Of a stretch of 64,000 nucleotides of DNA, positions 19,343-30,900 are shown piece after piece (positions within the stretch are counted from its first letter, which is position 1; each line of letters starts with the position of its first letter). The translations under genes were made by a program, and so were the position numbers. The notes under the pieces were generated by a model. The model made no database searches, was not told where the DNA came from, and worked only from the letters and a program-made list of their open reading frames with translations. The DNA is taken from positions 1-64,000 of the forward strand of contig CAJWTS010000003.1 in the NCBI GenBank assembly GCA_913047795.1, given 5' to 3'. This DNA is from an uncultured Verrucomicrobiota bacterium (GTDB lineage: Bacteria > Verrucomicrobiota > Kiritimatiellia > CAJWTS01).

Positions 19343-20401
19343 ATGACCGCGTTGATAATTATCACCGCACTCACCATCGGCATATCAGCACTATGCTCGC
19401 TTTTCGAAGCAGTACTGTACTCAACGCGCCGCACAGCCGTGGAAGCCGCGATGCAATCGAACCGTTCCCGACACCGACGAACGGCGGGAATAATGGAGGG
19501 TATGCAGAAGGATATTGCCTCGCCCCTGGCAACCATCCTGATCGTGAACACCCTTGCCAACACGGCCGGAGCCACCATCGCCGGTACCCGCGCGGAACAG
19601 GTCCTTCAACCGCAATGGATCATCGCCTTCTCATTCGCGCTGACGCTCTGCATCCTGATCTTCTCCGAGATCATACCCAAAACCCTCGGGGCCCTGCACT
19701 GGCGCGGACTCTGGCCCGCCATCACCATGCCGCTGCGCATGATGCAACTCGTCTGCAAGCCCGTAACGGCGCTCGTCCGACTCATCACGGATCGCCTCAG
19801 TCGCGGCGATAACTCCGGAGCCGCGGTGACCGCCGAAGAGATCCTCGGATCACTGAAACTCGGAGTGGAAGCCGGTGAACTCGAACGCTGGGAGAGCGAT
19901 ATTGTACACAACCTGATCGGCCTCGAGGGCAAGAGCCTGAGCGACATCATGACCCCGCGCACCGTGCTCTTCATGCTTAGCCAGGACCTCACAGTGGGCC
20001 AGGCTTTTGAAGAGGCCACACGGCGAAAGTTCACACGCATACCCCTCTTCCGGGAATCGCGCGACGACGTGATCGGCTACGTCACGTTGCACGACATTGC
20101 TCTCGCCGTCGCACAGAAGCGCAGCGACGAGCCCGTGCTCGATCTCCTGCGAACGATCAATTTTACGCCCGAGACCGCGTCGTGCTCGGATGCTTTCATC
20201 CGGTTCTTGCGTAATCGCGAACTCGTAACGATCGCCGCAGACGAGTTTGGCGGCGTGGCAGGCATCGTTTCGCTCGAAGACCTGGTTGAAACCGCCACGG
20301 GTCGCGAAATCGTAGATGAACACGACCAGGCAGTGGACCTCCAGCAGGTCGCCAAGGACCGGCACAACCAGGCCATGCAGTCGGCACAGACAGAAGAGTA
20401 G
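19343..20401 (+). CDS. CNNM/CorC-type membrane protein with DUF21 and CBS domains
   Basis: 352 residues. The N-terminal ~150 residues form the DUF21 domain: a hydrophobic segment with SALCSLFEAVLYSTRRTAVE, then ATILIVNTLANTAGATIAG, then ILIFSEIIPKTLGALHWR (the EIIPK motif). A CBS pair occupies ~200-320 (MTPRTVLFMLSQDLTVGQAFEEA, ..RIPLFRESRDDVIGYVTLHD). The usual C-terminal transporter-associated domain is missing; only a short polar tail follows. The family is linked to magnesium/divalent cation efflux, with CBS domains sensing adenine nucleotides. Start: ATG 19343, preceded by AGAGGAG; a longer frame from 19250 lacks any membrane-protein character. Confidence 0.87.
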   Translation: MTALIIITALTIGISALCSLFEAVLYSTRRTAVEAAMQSNRSRHRRTAGIMEGMQKDIASPLATILIVNTLANTAGATIAGTRAEQVLQPQWIIAFSFALTLCILIFSEIIPKTLGALHWRGLWPAITMPLRMMQLVCKPVTALVRLITDRLSRGDNSGAAVTAEEILGSLKLGVEAGELERWESDIVHNLIGLEGKSLSDIMTPRTVLFMLSQDLTVGQAFEEATRRKFTRIPLFRESRDDVIGYVTLHDIALAVAQKRSDEPVLDLLRTINFTPETASCSDAFIRFLRNRELVTIAADEFGGVAGIVSLEDLVETATGREIVDEHDQAVDLQQVAKDRHNQAMQSAQTEE

Positions 20402-20418
20402 CCCGCGCGCGCGTTAAC

Positions 20419-21261
20419 TCAGCCGGTTCCTATCCGTCGTAATGACGATTCGATTTCGGTCGCCATGCGCTCCGGTGACGTCAGCAAGGCTGCCGGATCG
20501 TCGTAGGGCGTTACCGTGCCAGACGCGGAATCCCAGTGAATCGGTCCGTAGATACCCGGTGCGCCACCGCCCGTCAGGATCTGGTAGAGGCAGTCGCCCT
20601 TGTTGTAATGCCAGAACTCCCCCGGATAGTGCATAAAACCGTGCCGCTCCATGACTTTGGTGATCGCCACACGACTGGCATGTTCCTCGGCCGACACGAA
20701 CGGCGATGCCATCGGCGTCAGCGCGCTCATCTCGAGATAAGGCCCGCCACGCCAAACCTCGGCACCGTCATCACGGTCGAAGATCGAAATGTCCACCGCA
20801 GCACCCTGGGTGTGTGTGCCGCTCTTCCCGCAATTGGCAACCAACACGCTGGCTCGTTTCGAAACCAGGTCAAGCGAGGGTCGATCGCCGCCACATTCCC
20901 AGACGCAGGACTTGACGATTCGATCGAAGGCTTCCGGCGAACGGCCCAGCCTCGTTTGCATCTCTCTCGTCCGAAACCCGTCCTCGAACTTCAGGATCCA
21001 ACCGCGCGCATTCATATCACGAGCAATGGCAACAAGATCAGGTAACAGGCGCTCGCGCACAAAGAAGATCCGCTCCAACTCTCCTGCAATCAGGGTATCC
21101 GAGCAAAGGACCTCTACATCGGCCGCGGACATGGCATCCGAAATCGAGCCCAATGCCTCGTCGCTCTCCTCGCAGGGATAGGCACGCAGTCGCTCGAAGA
21201 GCACCCGCATTTCATCCATATACGAGATCCAATAGTCGCGCTGTGTCAGATCACTCACCAC
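20419..21261 (-). CDS. VanX/DdpX-like D-alanyl-D-alanine dipeptidase (M15D)
   Basis: 280 residues, longer than VanX (~200). The zinc and catalytic residues of the M15 family are visible: SGTHTQGAAVDIS gives His 150 and Asp 157 (SxHxxGxAxD), and EFWHYN gives Glu 215 and His 218 (ExWH). The phrase FEDGFRTREMQTRL matches the substrate-binding region around the conserved Arg. The extra ~70 N-terminal residues are helical and unassigned. No signal peptide is seen, so cytoplasmic cell-wall dipeptide recycling is the likely role (inference). No vanHA-type neighbours are present, so it gives no evidence of glycopeptide resistance. Tail-to-tail with the CNNM-like gene, 17 bases apart. Confidence 0.8.
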   Translation of the reverse strand: MVSDLTQRDYWISYMDEMRVLFERLRAYPCEESDEALGSISDAMSAADVEVLCSDTLIAGELERIFFVRERLLPDLVAIARDMNARGWILKFEDGFRTREMQTRLGRSPEAFDRIVKSCVWECGGDRPSLDLVSKRASVLVANCGKSGTHTQGAAVDISIFDRDDGAEVWRGGPYLEMSALTPMASPFVSAEEHASRVAITKVMERHGFMHYPGEFWHYNKGDCLYQILTGGGAPGIYGPIHWDSASGTVTPYDDPAALLTSPERMATEIESSLRRIGTG

Positions 21262-21430
21262 GCGAACTTATCCATCAACCAAGCTCGAATCAAGATCACT
21301 AACGCGGGCGATGAATAGATTTTTCATACCGACTCGATGTGCCTTGATTACGCCTTTCTGACTCCGCCCTATCACGCCACGCTCCGGGCATCGGGATGCC
21401 GACAGATCCAGCAACAGCGCGCCGCAGTGC

Positions 21431-22201
21431 TCAATGTTTCGCCTTGTCGCCGTAGACCGTCATCAGAGATGGATCCTGCGGCGGGGCGAGAATCCTTATC
21501 TGCTCTTCTGTCAGCCCGGAATAGCCGGAGCTGTCATGGTACCTGTTGGACCAACTCATGGCGGGGTGATTGAATTTGAAGAACAGGGTGCGCCGCTCGG
21601 CATCAGAGGTCCAGGGCAGCGCACCGTGGGTCAGCGCCTCAGTGAAGATCACGGCCGTGCCCGCCCGCCCCGTCACTGCTCGCACACAGTCGGCGCGCGA
21701 CTCAGTCATGTCCTTCCATTCCGAAGGATATGGGAAATTGGCCTTGTGCGAACCGGGCACGCAGCCGAAACCACCGTCGCCGGGATTGACATCGTGCAGG
21801 TTGTAGGCCACCACCGTAAGGCCGTTGTACATACGCCCATCCTGAACATGGTAGAACATACTCGGGTTATGCGGGGTCCCGCCACCATGCAGCCCGGCGC
21901 CAATCGGGCTGAGTCCTTTGCGCATCACATCCAGATAGACGTGATCAAGACGAAACTCCCCTCCAATCAGGGCTCGCAAACGGGGCGCGATCAGCGCGTG
22001 ATCGAGCAGGTCGAGCATGGGACCCTGCCAACCCAGAACATCGGCAAAGCGATAACACTGGAAGTCGGACTCGTCCAGTTCGTCGATCTTCTGACCGACA
22101 AGGTCGTTTAGCGCGACCAGTTCGTGGGCACCGAGCGCACCCTCCACAATCAGGTACCCCTCCAAATCGAACAGATACTTTTCCTCGTCGGTCATGATCA
22201 T
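21431..22201 (-). CDS. Phytanoyl-CoA dioxygenase (PhyH) family Fe(II)/2-oxoglutarate oxygenase
   Basis: 256 residues. It opens with TDEEKYLFDLEGYLIVEG, the normal PhyH N-terminus. It includes GLHGGGTPHNP, NLHDVNPGDGGFGCVPGSHKANFP (a hallmark of this branch), and FTEALTHGALPW with the distal iron ligand His, then ERRTLFFKFN with the 2-oxoglutarate Arg. The first HxD ligand pair is not obvious, so activity is not certain. PVC genomes carry many paralogues of unknown substrate. Start ATG 22201 or 22195; longer versions would run into the divergent beta-helix gene. No convincing ribosome-binding site was seen. Confidence 0.8.
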   Translation of the reverse strand: MIMTDEEKYLFDLEGYLIVEGALGAHELVALNDLVGQKIDELDESDFQCYRFADVLGWQGPMLDLLDHALIAPRLRALIGGEFRLDHVYLDVMRKGLSPIGAGLHGGGTPHNPSMFYHVQDGRMYNGLTVVAYNLHDVNPGDGGFGCVPGSHKANFPYPSEWKDMTESRADCVRAVTGRAGTAVIFTEALTHGALPWTSDAERRTLFFKFNHPAMSWSNRYHDSSGYSGLTEEQIRILAPPQDPSLMTVYGDKAKH

Positions 22202-22307
22202 GACTTCGTCGAATACACGCGGCACACCGTATTCACTGGTATCATTCGGGACAAGCGCAATACACGGCATTGTCATTCGAATACAATGATGATCATACTG
22301 CGACAAC

Positions 22308-23507
22308 ATGAATCCCGATTCGATCAGCGTTACCGTCGGCCCCGAGGCCGCCGATTTTACAGGCGCAACGCACACAGCCCTGCAAGCCGCTGTCGATCAC
22401 GTCGCCCAACTCGGCGGCGGAACGATCGATGTGCTGCCGGGGACATACCACATGGGTAACGCGCTGCACCTGCGCAGCAACGTCAACCTGGTCGGACATG
22501 AAACCGAAACCCGACTCGTCAAGAACCCGAGTCGCGTCACGCCGCTGACCGACGACGTGGACTGGTACATGTGGACGGCCCGGGTAGCGGATCCGTCCGG
22601 CTTTGACGTAGGCGGCGGACTGCTGCTGGTCAGTACGGATGCGCACGGCGGGGTCGCGAACGTGACGAAACACACGATCGAGGCCATCGACGGCAACGAA
22701 CTTCGCCTGGACGTGCAACCGCGCAAGAATCACTGGATCACGCACAATGCACACGCCGCCACGCTCTTCCCGGTCGTAACGGCCAATTGGGTGGAGAACA
22801 TCTCAATCGCCCGTCTTGTTATCGACGGTAATCGTGCCGAAAACGACCCGCTCGACGGAAACCATGGCGGGTGCATCTTCATGCAGGACTGCAAGCAAGT
22901 AACCATCGATAGCGTGCACGCCTGCAACAATAACGGCGACGGCATCAGCTGGCAGATCTGCAACGATGTCACCGTACGTGGCTGCAAGAGCACGGGGCAC
23001 ACCGGACTCGGGCTGCACCCAGGCAGTGGATCACAACGATCGGTTATACAGAACAACCTGATCGAGGACTGTGCGACCGGCCTCTTCTGGTGCTGGGGCG
23101 TGCAACACGGCCTCGCCGAGAAAAACGAGATTCACAACTGCAGCCACTACGGCATCAGCATCGGCCATCGCGATACCGACAACACCATGCGCCACAATCG
23201 GATCCTGAATGCCGGTATCGCGGGTCTTGTGTTCAGGATTGAAGGCGAGGATCCTCCTTACCGCTGTCCGCATCGCAACCGAATCGAGTCCAACCTGTTC
23301 GAAGGCGGCGGAAGCGCCGAACAATCGGGTATCGGGATCGACGTCCAGGTGCCGATCGAAGACGTGCACCTGATCGAAAACCGATTCACCAATCCACCTG
23401 CCGGCCATTTGCAGACAGGCATTCGGATCGGATCAGGGGACGCGGACGTCCGACTCGCCGGCAACACGTTCGAGAATATTGCCTGCGATGTTGAGCGGGT
23501 GCCTTAG
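22308..23507 (+). CDS. Right-handed beta-helix (pectate-lyase-fold) protein
   Basis: 399 residues. Opening VTVGPEAADFTGATHTALQAAVDHVAQLGGGTIDVLPGTY is the standard start of pectin-lyase-fold proteins; LHLRSNVNLVGHETETRL follows. Central coils contain IDGNRAEN, CKQVTIDSVHACNNNGDGI and ENRIx-type asparagine ladders down to about residue 390. The coil set is shorter than in the 789-residue beta-helix protein at 15189 and there is no terminal beta-sandwich. No signal peptide is present, so it is cytoplasmic or exported by an unseen route. The substrate is unknown; epimerase, lyase and glycosidase activities all occur on this fold. Divergent from the PhyH gene, with about 106 bases between them. 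Confidence 0.8.
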   Translation: MNPDSISVTVGPEAADFTGATHTALQAAVDHVAQLGGGTIDVLPGTYHMGNALHLRSNVNLVGHETETRLVKNPSRVTPLTDDVDWYMWTARVADPSGFDVGGGLLLVSTDAHGGVANVTKHTIEAIDGNELRLDVQPRKNHWITHNAHAATLFPVVTANWVENISIARLVIDGNRAENDPLDGNHGGCIFMQDCKQVTIDSVHACNNNGDGISWQICNDVTVRGCKSTGHTGLGLHPGSGSQRSVIQNNLIEDCATGLFWCWGVQHGLAEKNEIHNCSHYGISIGHRDTDNTMRHNRILNAGIAGLVFRIEGEDPPYRCPHRNRIESNLFEGGGSAEQSGIGIDVQVPIEDVHLIENRFTNPPAGHLQTGIRIGSGDADVRLAGNTFENIACDVERVP

Positions 23508-23646
23508 CCTCTGAATGGGTCGCCGCCCGTCGCACCCTTCCTCCCTTCATCGTGCTCCCCCTCGCGGACGTCCCTTTAGAGACGAAAAAGGTGTGCGATA
23601 TCGCGAAACGACCCTGATTCAGTTAAGGACGGTGACCCTGCCCTCT

Positions 23647-25469
<1,823 letters not shown>

Positions 25470-25494
25470 GCGGCTCCAGCCTCGAAAGACGAAT

Positions 25495-25522
25495 CGTATA
25501 TTTTATTCACGTCACGATCCAA
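25495..25522 (-). promoter_or_regulatory. Sigma-70-like promoter of the puuD-like/adenine deaminase operon
   Basis: On the minus strand TTGGAT, a 16-base spacer and TATACG lie 26 bases upstream of the PuuD-like start codon. An overlapping alternative, TTGCAT-16-TAAAAT, lies just upstream. It sits back to back with the promoter of the nitrilase gene. Confidence 0.45.
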
Positions 25523-25532
25523 TGCAAGCACC

Positions 25533-25560
25533 TTGCGACTATCGCGGAGACCACTATAAT
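25533..25560 (+). promoter_or_regulatory. Sigma-70-like promoter of the nitrilase-family gene
   Basis: TTGCGA, a 16-base spacer and a perfect TATAAT. Transcription would begin near 25567, which places the ATG at 25559 before the RNA start and argues for translation from ATG 25592. Confidence 0.5.
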
Positions 25561-25591
25561 GCAACGCGTGACCGTATCCCGAGCCTCGAAA

Positions 25592-26494
25592 ATGCCACAA
25601 AGCGACACGAACCCGGCGCAACTGCGCGTGGCCCTGGTCTGCCCTCGCATGACCCCTGCCGATCCGCGGCGCAACCTCCTGACGTTACGCGGCTGGGCGG
25701 AGCGCGCGGCGGAGCAGCTCGCCGACATCGTTGTCTTTCCCGAATGTTTCATTAGCGGCTACGCCGAGTCCTTCATGATCGACGAGGGGTATGTAACAGC
25801 TGAGCAGGTCGTGAGTACTGCCGAACCGGTGCCCGGCCCCTCTACCGACACACTCGTTGCGCTCAGCCGGGAACTGGGAATTTGCATCTGCGCCGGTCTT
25901 CTGGAAAAAACCGCCGACGGGAACTTCAATACGCAGGTGCTCGTTGATCCGGACCAGGGCTTGCTGGGCCGCTACCGCAAAGTTCAGGTCGGCCCGAAAG
26001 AGACCTGGCTCTGCAGCGGTGGCAGCGAGTGGCCCGTATTCAACGTGCGCGGCATGCCGACCGGCATGCTTCTTTGTCGCGACAAATCGCATCCGGAAGC
26101 GGCTCGCATTCTGGCCTTAAACGGCGCGCAGCTGCTGCTGATCCCCCATTCCTCAACCGTCGTGCCCGAAATGGAGTTCAGGACCTGGTCGCTGAAGCTA
26201 TGTGTGGCGCGCGCCATGGAAAACGCCTGCTACGTTCTGGTCAACAACAACATCTACGACTGCCCGATGACGCACGGGCGCAGCCAAGCGGGCTACAGTT
26301 ACGCGATCGACCCCTACGGCGAGGTGCTGTACTGCGATGAGGGCCCACCGGATACGGAGAAGATGACGGTCGTCACCGTTGACGGTGCCGTCGTTGCTGC
26401 ACGCCGTGCGTTGGAAGGTCCGGGCTTTAACCTCGATACACGCCGCCCTGAGACCTATGCCCGCCTCACCGAAGGGATCAGGAATGAACAGTGA
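25592..26494 (+). CDS. Carbon-nitrogen hydrolase (nitrilase superfamily amidase)
   Basis: 300 residues. The Glu-Lys-Cys triad is intact: Glu 51 in VVFPECFISGY, Lys 130 in GRYRKVQVGPKE, Cys 162 in GMLLCRDKSHPE. The usual IPHSS strand and VNNN follow. Members hydrolyse amides, ureas or nitriles; the substrate is not visible. A perfect TATAAT overlaps the upstream ATG at 25559, so ATG 25592 is preferred; 25559 does have GGAG nine bases upstream and cannot be excluded. It lies divergent from the purine operon, so a role with ureido or amide products of purine breakdown is attractive but only inference. Confidence 0.85.
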   Translation: MPQSDTNPAQLRVALVCPRMTPADPRRNLLTLRGWAERAAEQLADIVVFPECFISGYAESFMIDEGYVTAEQVVSTAEPVPGPSTDTLVALSRELGICICAGLLEKTADGNFNTQVLVDPDQGLLGRYRKVQVGPKETWLCSGGSEWPVFNVRGMPTGMLLCRDKSHPEAARILALNGAQLLLIPHSSTVVPEMEFRTWSLKLCVARAMENACYVLVNNNIYDCPMTHGRSQAGYSYAIDPYGEVLYCDEGPPDTEKMTVVTVDGAVVAARRALEGPGFNLDTRRPETYARLTEGIRNEQ

Positions 26495-26603
26495 TCTATC
26501 GGATTCGGATCATGTCGCCCAAAAGAAGGTCATTTCCTTGCCGGTCTCGAAAAATTCCGTCCGTTCATCAAGCGCCCCGACCAGACAGAACGCACCGCTC
26601 ATC

Positions 26604-27839
26604 TTACAGCGACGTCGTGCCAACCCGGATGAAGTATCGGCTCACACTATTTGTCGGCAGGTCGATCCAGACCCATGACACGTCCGTCGTCGCTTCTACC
26701 AACACGGGAATCCCGGATGTCACGACAGGCACCCAGCCGACCAAATCGCCGGATCCCTCCACGGTGTAGGTTAGACCCGATACACTCTGAAACGAGAAGC
26801 AGAACATATTGCTCGTCACCTCAACGGTTTCAATAACCAGCAGAGGTGTCGGGTTGGGCAGCAGCACCGTATGGTTTGTATCGATAGACTGATGGTTTAG
26901 AAATCGAATGACGTCGTACCAGTAATATCCCTCCTGGTTCAACAGTTCCTGCCCTCCAATGTCGACATGTCCGAACAGGTTGTGACCAGTCTGGGGCGAG
27001 TTCCAGCTGTCATAGACTTTCAAGGTGGACGCGACAGGGAATGGATCATCCTCGGAATCAACCCGGTTGAGTAGCCTCTGATGGGCCGTCGTCATCAAGT
27101 CGACAAGGTTGTTGTGTGTGTTGTCCGGCGGCTGGTCATTCTCGGCAACAGTCATGAAGAACGCGGTACTGCTGGCATCGATCAAGCCAAGGTTGTCCGT
27201 GCTTCCAATCGATCCATTGGCGAGGTATAGGTCCATCGTTGTGGCATTGCTGAACGTGGTCGCCCCGCCATTGATCCACTGCCCGGTGGTGCCGGGGTTA
27301 CTAACCTTCTCGCCCGGCGCTGACGCCTGCATGATCACCCTGTCAATTTTCACATACGGTTTATTGGTGGTGGCCTGTAGTTCAGCGACCCGGATTGTCA
27401 TCAACCCGCCCCGGGAGTACCCGATAAGGGAAATGCCGGGACCGTTGGTGCTGCTCGCCATGGCTCGCCCCTGAAGCATGCCCGGCGTTAAATCCAGCAA
27501 ATCGTCGAGTCCTTCCTGAACCTCTATCAGCGTATCCGTCACCAGGATCCCGGACCTCTTTTTGGCATACGCAATGAACCCCTCCTCGGCCAATCTCCTC
27601 ACGACTTTTTCAAGATCCCCGCCTACCAGAAACCCCAGGCCCCCGTGATTGTAGAGGACGACACGAAACGCGTTGGTGGAACCCGGCTCCAGCGCTGGAA
27701 GGCCAAGGTAGGATCCGTTGCCGTATGGATCACTGACGACCACATCGGCCCGCACGGCACTTGCCACCATCACAACCAGCAGCAACTCAACCAGCCTCGC
27801 CATGGAAAACCTGCCTGAGCAAAGCATATAGATCTTCAT
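26604..27839 (-). CDS. Secreted alpha/beta-hydrolase with C-terminal beta-sandwich
   Basis: 411 residues with a signal peptide (ARLVELLLVVMVASAVRA). The hydrolase domain has VVLYNHGGLGFLVGG for the oxyanion region and LIGYSRGGLMTIRVAE with the nucleophile elbow GYSRGG; the late His is likely in TGHNLFGHVD. It resembles dienelactone-hydrolase/peptidase S9-like enzymes. From ~residue 330 a separate domain (SGLTYTVEGSGDLVGWVPV ... SRYFIRVG) is of a type common at the C-terminus of secreted PVC proteins; a similar ending occurs on the CotH protein at 38992. ATG 27839 has GGAAGGGTGG seven bases upstream; ATG 27803 would start directly at the signal peptide. Confidence 0.75.
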   Translation of the reverse strand: MKIYMLCSGRFSMARLVELLLVVMVASAVRADVVVSDPYGNGSYLGLPALEPGSTNAFRVVLYNHGGLGFLVGGDLEKVVRRLAEEGFIAYAKKRSGILVTDTLIEVQEGLDDLLDLTPGMLQGRAMASSTNGPGISLIGYSRGGLMTIRVAELQATTNKPYVKIDRVIMQASAPGEKVSNPGTTGQWINGGATTFSNATTMDLYLANGSIGSTDNLGLIDASSTAFFMTVAENDQPPDNTHNNLVDLMTTAHQRLLNRVDSEDDPFPVASTLKVYDSWNSPQTGHNLFGHVDIGGQELLNQEGYYWYDVIRFLNHQSIDTNHTVLLPNPTPLLVIETVEVTSNMFCFSFQSVSGLTYTVEGSGDLVGWVPVVTSGIPVLVEATTDVSWVWIDLPTNSVSRYFIRVGTTSL

Positions 27840-27996
27840 TCTTAAGCCACCCTTCCATGATTCTTACCGATGTCCGGAAGCCAAGACCAGCATTTGTTAA
27901 AAAGACAAATCGAATGGAAGATGGAGCAGTATCCCATCGCCCGCTTCGCGTCCTGATCGACGCAACGCCTTGAGCAGGACAGGCCGGCGAGTCGCC

Positions 27997-30900
27997 CTAC
28001 TCGCTACGCAAGGCCGGCAACACGTTACCCTTGAGGGAGAAGCGTACGGCCAGGGCGGTGGACCCAAGGCCCGCCAGCAGGATTCCACCGAGCAGGCTGA
28101 GGATTGTCCGGACCGGCACCTGCACACCTGGCGCATTCAGCGCGGGATAGATTGCCACAAGGGCCGCCCCCACGCCGCAAACGATTCCGAGCGCGAGCAG
28201 CATCCAGTGTTCGGCAAGCACCAGCCATAGGATTCGTCCGCGCGTGAACCCCACGCAACGCAACATCGCCAACTCGGATCGCCGCTCGAGCATGTTGCGC
28301 GACAGCACGATTCCGAGCCCGACGGTGCCCAATACGACACCCAGTCCGCCCAGCAACAGGAACATGCCGAGGTACGTGGCTTCGACCGCGTGGAATTCCT
28401 TTAATCGTGTCAACGTATTCACGAGGTCGAGACCCACGCGATCGAGGCGCCCCAACAGCGCAGACCGGACGACTGCAGCATCCGCTCCCTGCGGTAGATC
28501 CACCACGAACATGCGATAACCGGCCTCGGAAGGATAGCGCTGCGAGAAGTCCGATCGAGCGATCAGCACCGACCCCTGAAAGATAGACAACGGCATCGGC
28601 AACGCGCCGACAAGTTTAACCCGGAACATCTCGCCCCGCTCATCACGATAGACGATCTCGTCGCCCTTCTCGGGTCCGACTGCCTTGCGCAGATTCCACA
28701 TGGCCGTGTTTGCATCTCCGGCGAGACCGGGGATCACGCCATCGGGCAGTTTCATCTCCAGTAGCGACCACGGCCCGCCGTGGGCATCTCCGCGACGCGC
28801 AAAGGCATCCCGATCACTAAACGCCTCGGGGTCCACGCCAAGCAGGCGGGGTGCCTGGGCCCGGTTAAGGTTGAAGCAGCTCGCGTCATCCCCGTCACGC
28901 ACCTTTAACGAAACAATCGAGGCATCCGCCAGGGCCGCCTCGCGCGCCAATCCAAACGCGTCACGCCCCTTCTCCGACTCGAGCGCATCCGGCACAGCCA
29001 GGGTCGTTTCGCCAAACAGGGCGAATCCACCTGTTCCCGACCAGTGCTCGTGTGCGGAGGCGGCGAGATCCTGTTGCATCGCCGACACACCGAACACAAT
29101 GAAACATCCACAGGCCAGCAATGCGACCGAAGCCAGGCTCCGCCCGCCGCGGCGCGACGCATTGCGCGCACCCAGTGCTGCCATGCTCATCCGTCCCCAA
29201 CGATCAAGGCGCCCCAGGAATAGCCGCACAAACCCCAGAACCGCCAGCAAAAGCAAGAACCCCGCGCCGAAGAACACGTACGCCGCGTTCTCCTCTCCGG
29301 CCGCTCCACCAAAACCGAGGGCGCAAACCGCAGCAGCGAGGGCCGCTAATGATATCCATAGCGTGCGGCGTGCGGCCGCCGATCGCGCGGCGACCGATCG
29401 TTTCTGGTCCAAATCACCTGCCAGCAACTCGCGCGCCGGACGTCGCGACTGGCGCCCAATGGCGATCGCCATCGCAATCCATGCACAAGCCAGGCCAATC
29501 AACGTGCCCTTCACCAGAGTCATCGGCTCCGCGTGATACTGAATCGCCGTGCCGCCAACCGCCGCGTGCCAATAGCGCCCCAGGCTCCAGACCAAAACCC
29601 GGGTGTACGCCGTGCCCAGGAGTCCGCCCGCAATCGATCCCGCGAGTGCAACCACCAGGCCCTCCGACAGAAAGAGACGTCGCACCTGCCACGGTCGATG
29701 ACCGAGGCCCAGTAACACGCCCATCTCTTCCGCGCGTTGCTGGACACCGAACACGAACAGCATTCCGGTCAGGAGCAACGCCGCAACAATCAGGAAAAAA
29801 CTCATGGACACGAAGAGCTGGCCGAGATCCATGCCATCCGCGACGGACCGCAGGGCCTGCTCACGCACGGGCACGACGAACAAGCCGAGCAAGCCGGGAT
29901 TCAGCGTTTCGTTCAGCGCACGTCTCAATTCGACCTGACCCGCACTCACCGGATAACGGACCGCCGACGTATCCCCAAACCGATTAGCCCACATCGCTCG
30001 ACCCGCCGCAAGTGTCACGACCAGCTTCGGTGTCGTGCGATACGCATCCCAATATCTCTGGTTCGCGACATCCTCAAGCGCCGCCTCGTCCATCGGCATG
30101 CCCACATCCCACTCGCGGCATTGTTCCACATCCGTCAGACCCGGAAAGACGGGCATGAGTTCACGTTCCCTCTCGAGTTCCGTCATCGATGCCACACGCA
30201 AGACGGTGAATGATCGCGTGCGCTCCTCGAAATCACCACGGGCGCTCAGCTCGTAGTAGGACACGGTGATCGCGTCTCCCACCCCCGCGTCAAGCTCGTC
30301 CGCGACCCATTGATTGATGATCGCCTGATCATCTTTCATTTCCGGCGGCACGGGTCCGAGCGAATCTCCTGAAGACGCTCCCGCAGCGACGGCAAACGAA
30401 TACGGAGTCGCGCGATCCCCCTTTTGTATGCCGTTTATCAGGTAGGTCAGTACGCCAATAGCGTCCGTATCCAGCGCATGCTCAACCGCAAGGGCCGCGC
30501 TCGCCACGGCCGGATCCAAAAAGATTCGATCGCTCTCCAACTGTACCGTTTCGCCACGGCGGCGGAGCATCAGCCCCGAATCTTCCATGGTCCACACCCG
30601 CGCAAGCGAGGTGCCCGCCCCGACAACTGCCGATCCGTCGTCGGGCGGCCCCACAAGGAGTCCATTTGCACGGTCACCCAACTCCAGCGTTTCCTGTAGC
30701 CAACTCAGGTCGACAAAGACGTTGTAAGGCGCGACCTGATCAGCCGCCATGCTGAACCGCCCCAGTTGCTCGTCGGACACAACATGCCTCACCGTGAAAC
30801 GTCCGCGACGACTCAGGCTCTCCCTGCGCGACGCAAGCGGCGCATCGCGTGGCATCAACCCCGGCTTACCAATCCGGATCGAGATCTCCGTACCCACGCC

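Noticed and set aside
20419-21261. Vancomycin-resistance cluster suggested by a VanX-like dipeptidase
   Set aside because: No VanH, VanA-type ligase or VanRS genes nearby; the protein is longer than VanX and probably does peptide recycling.
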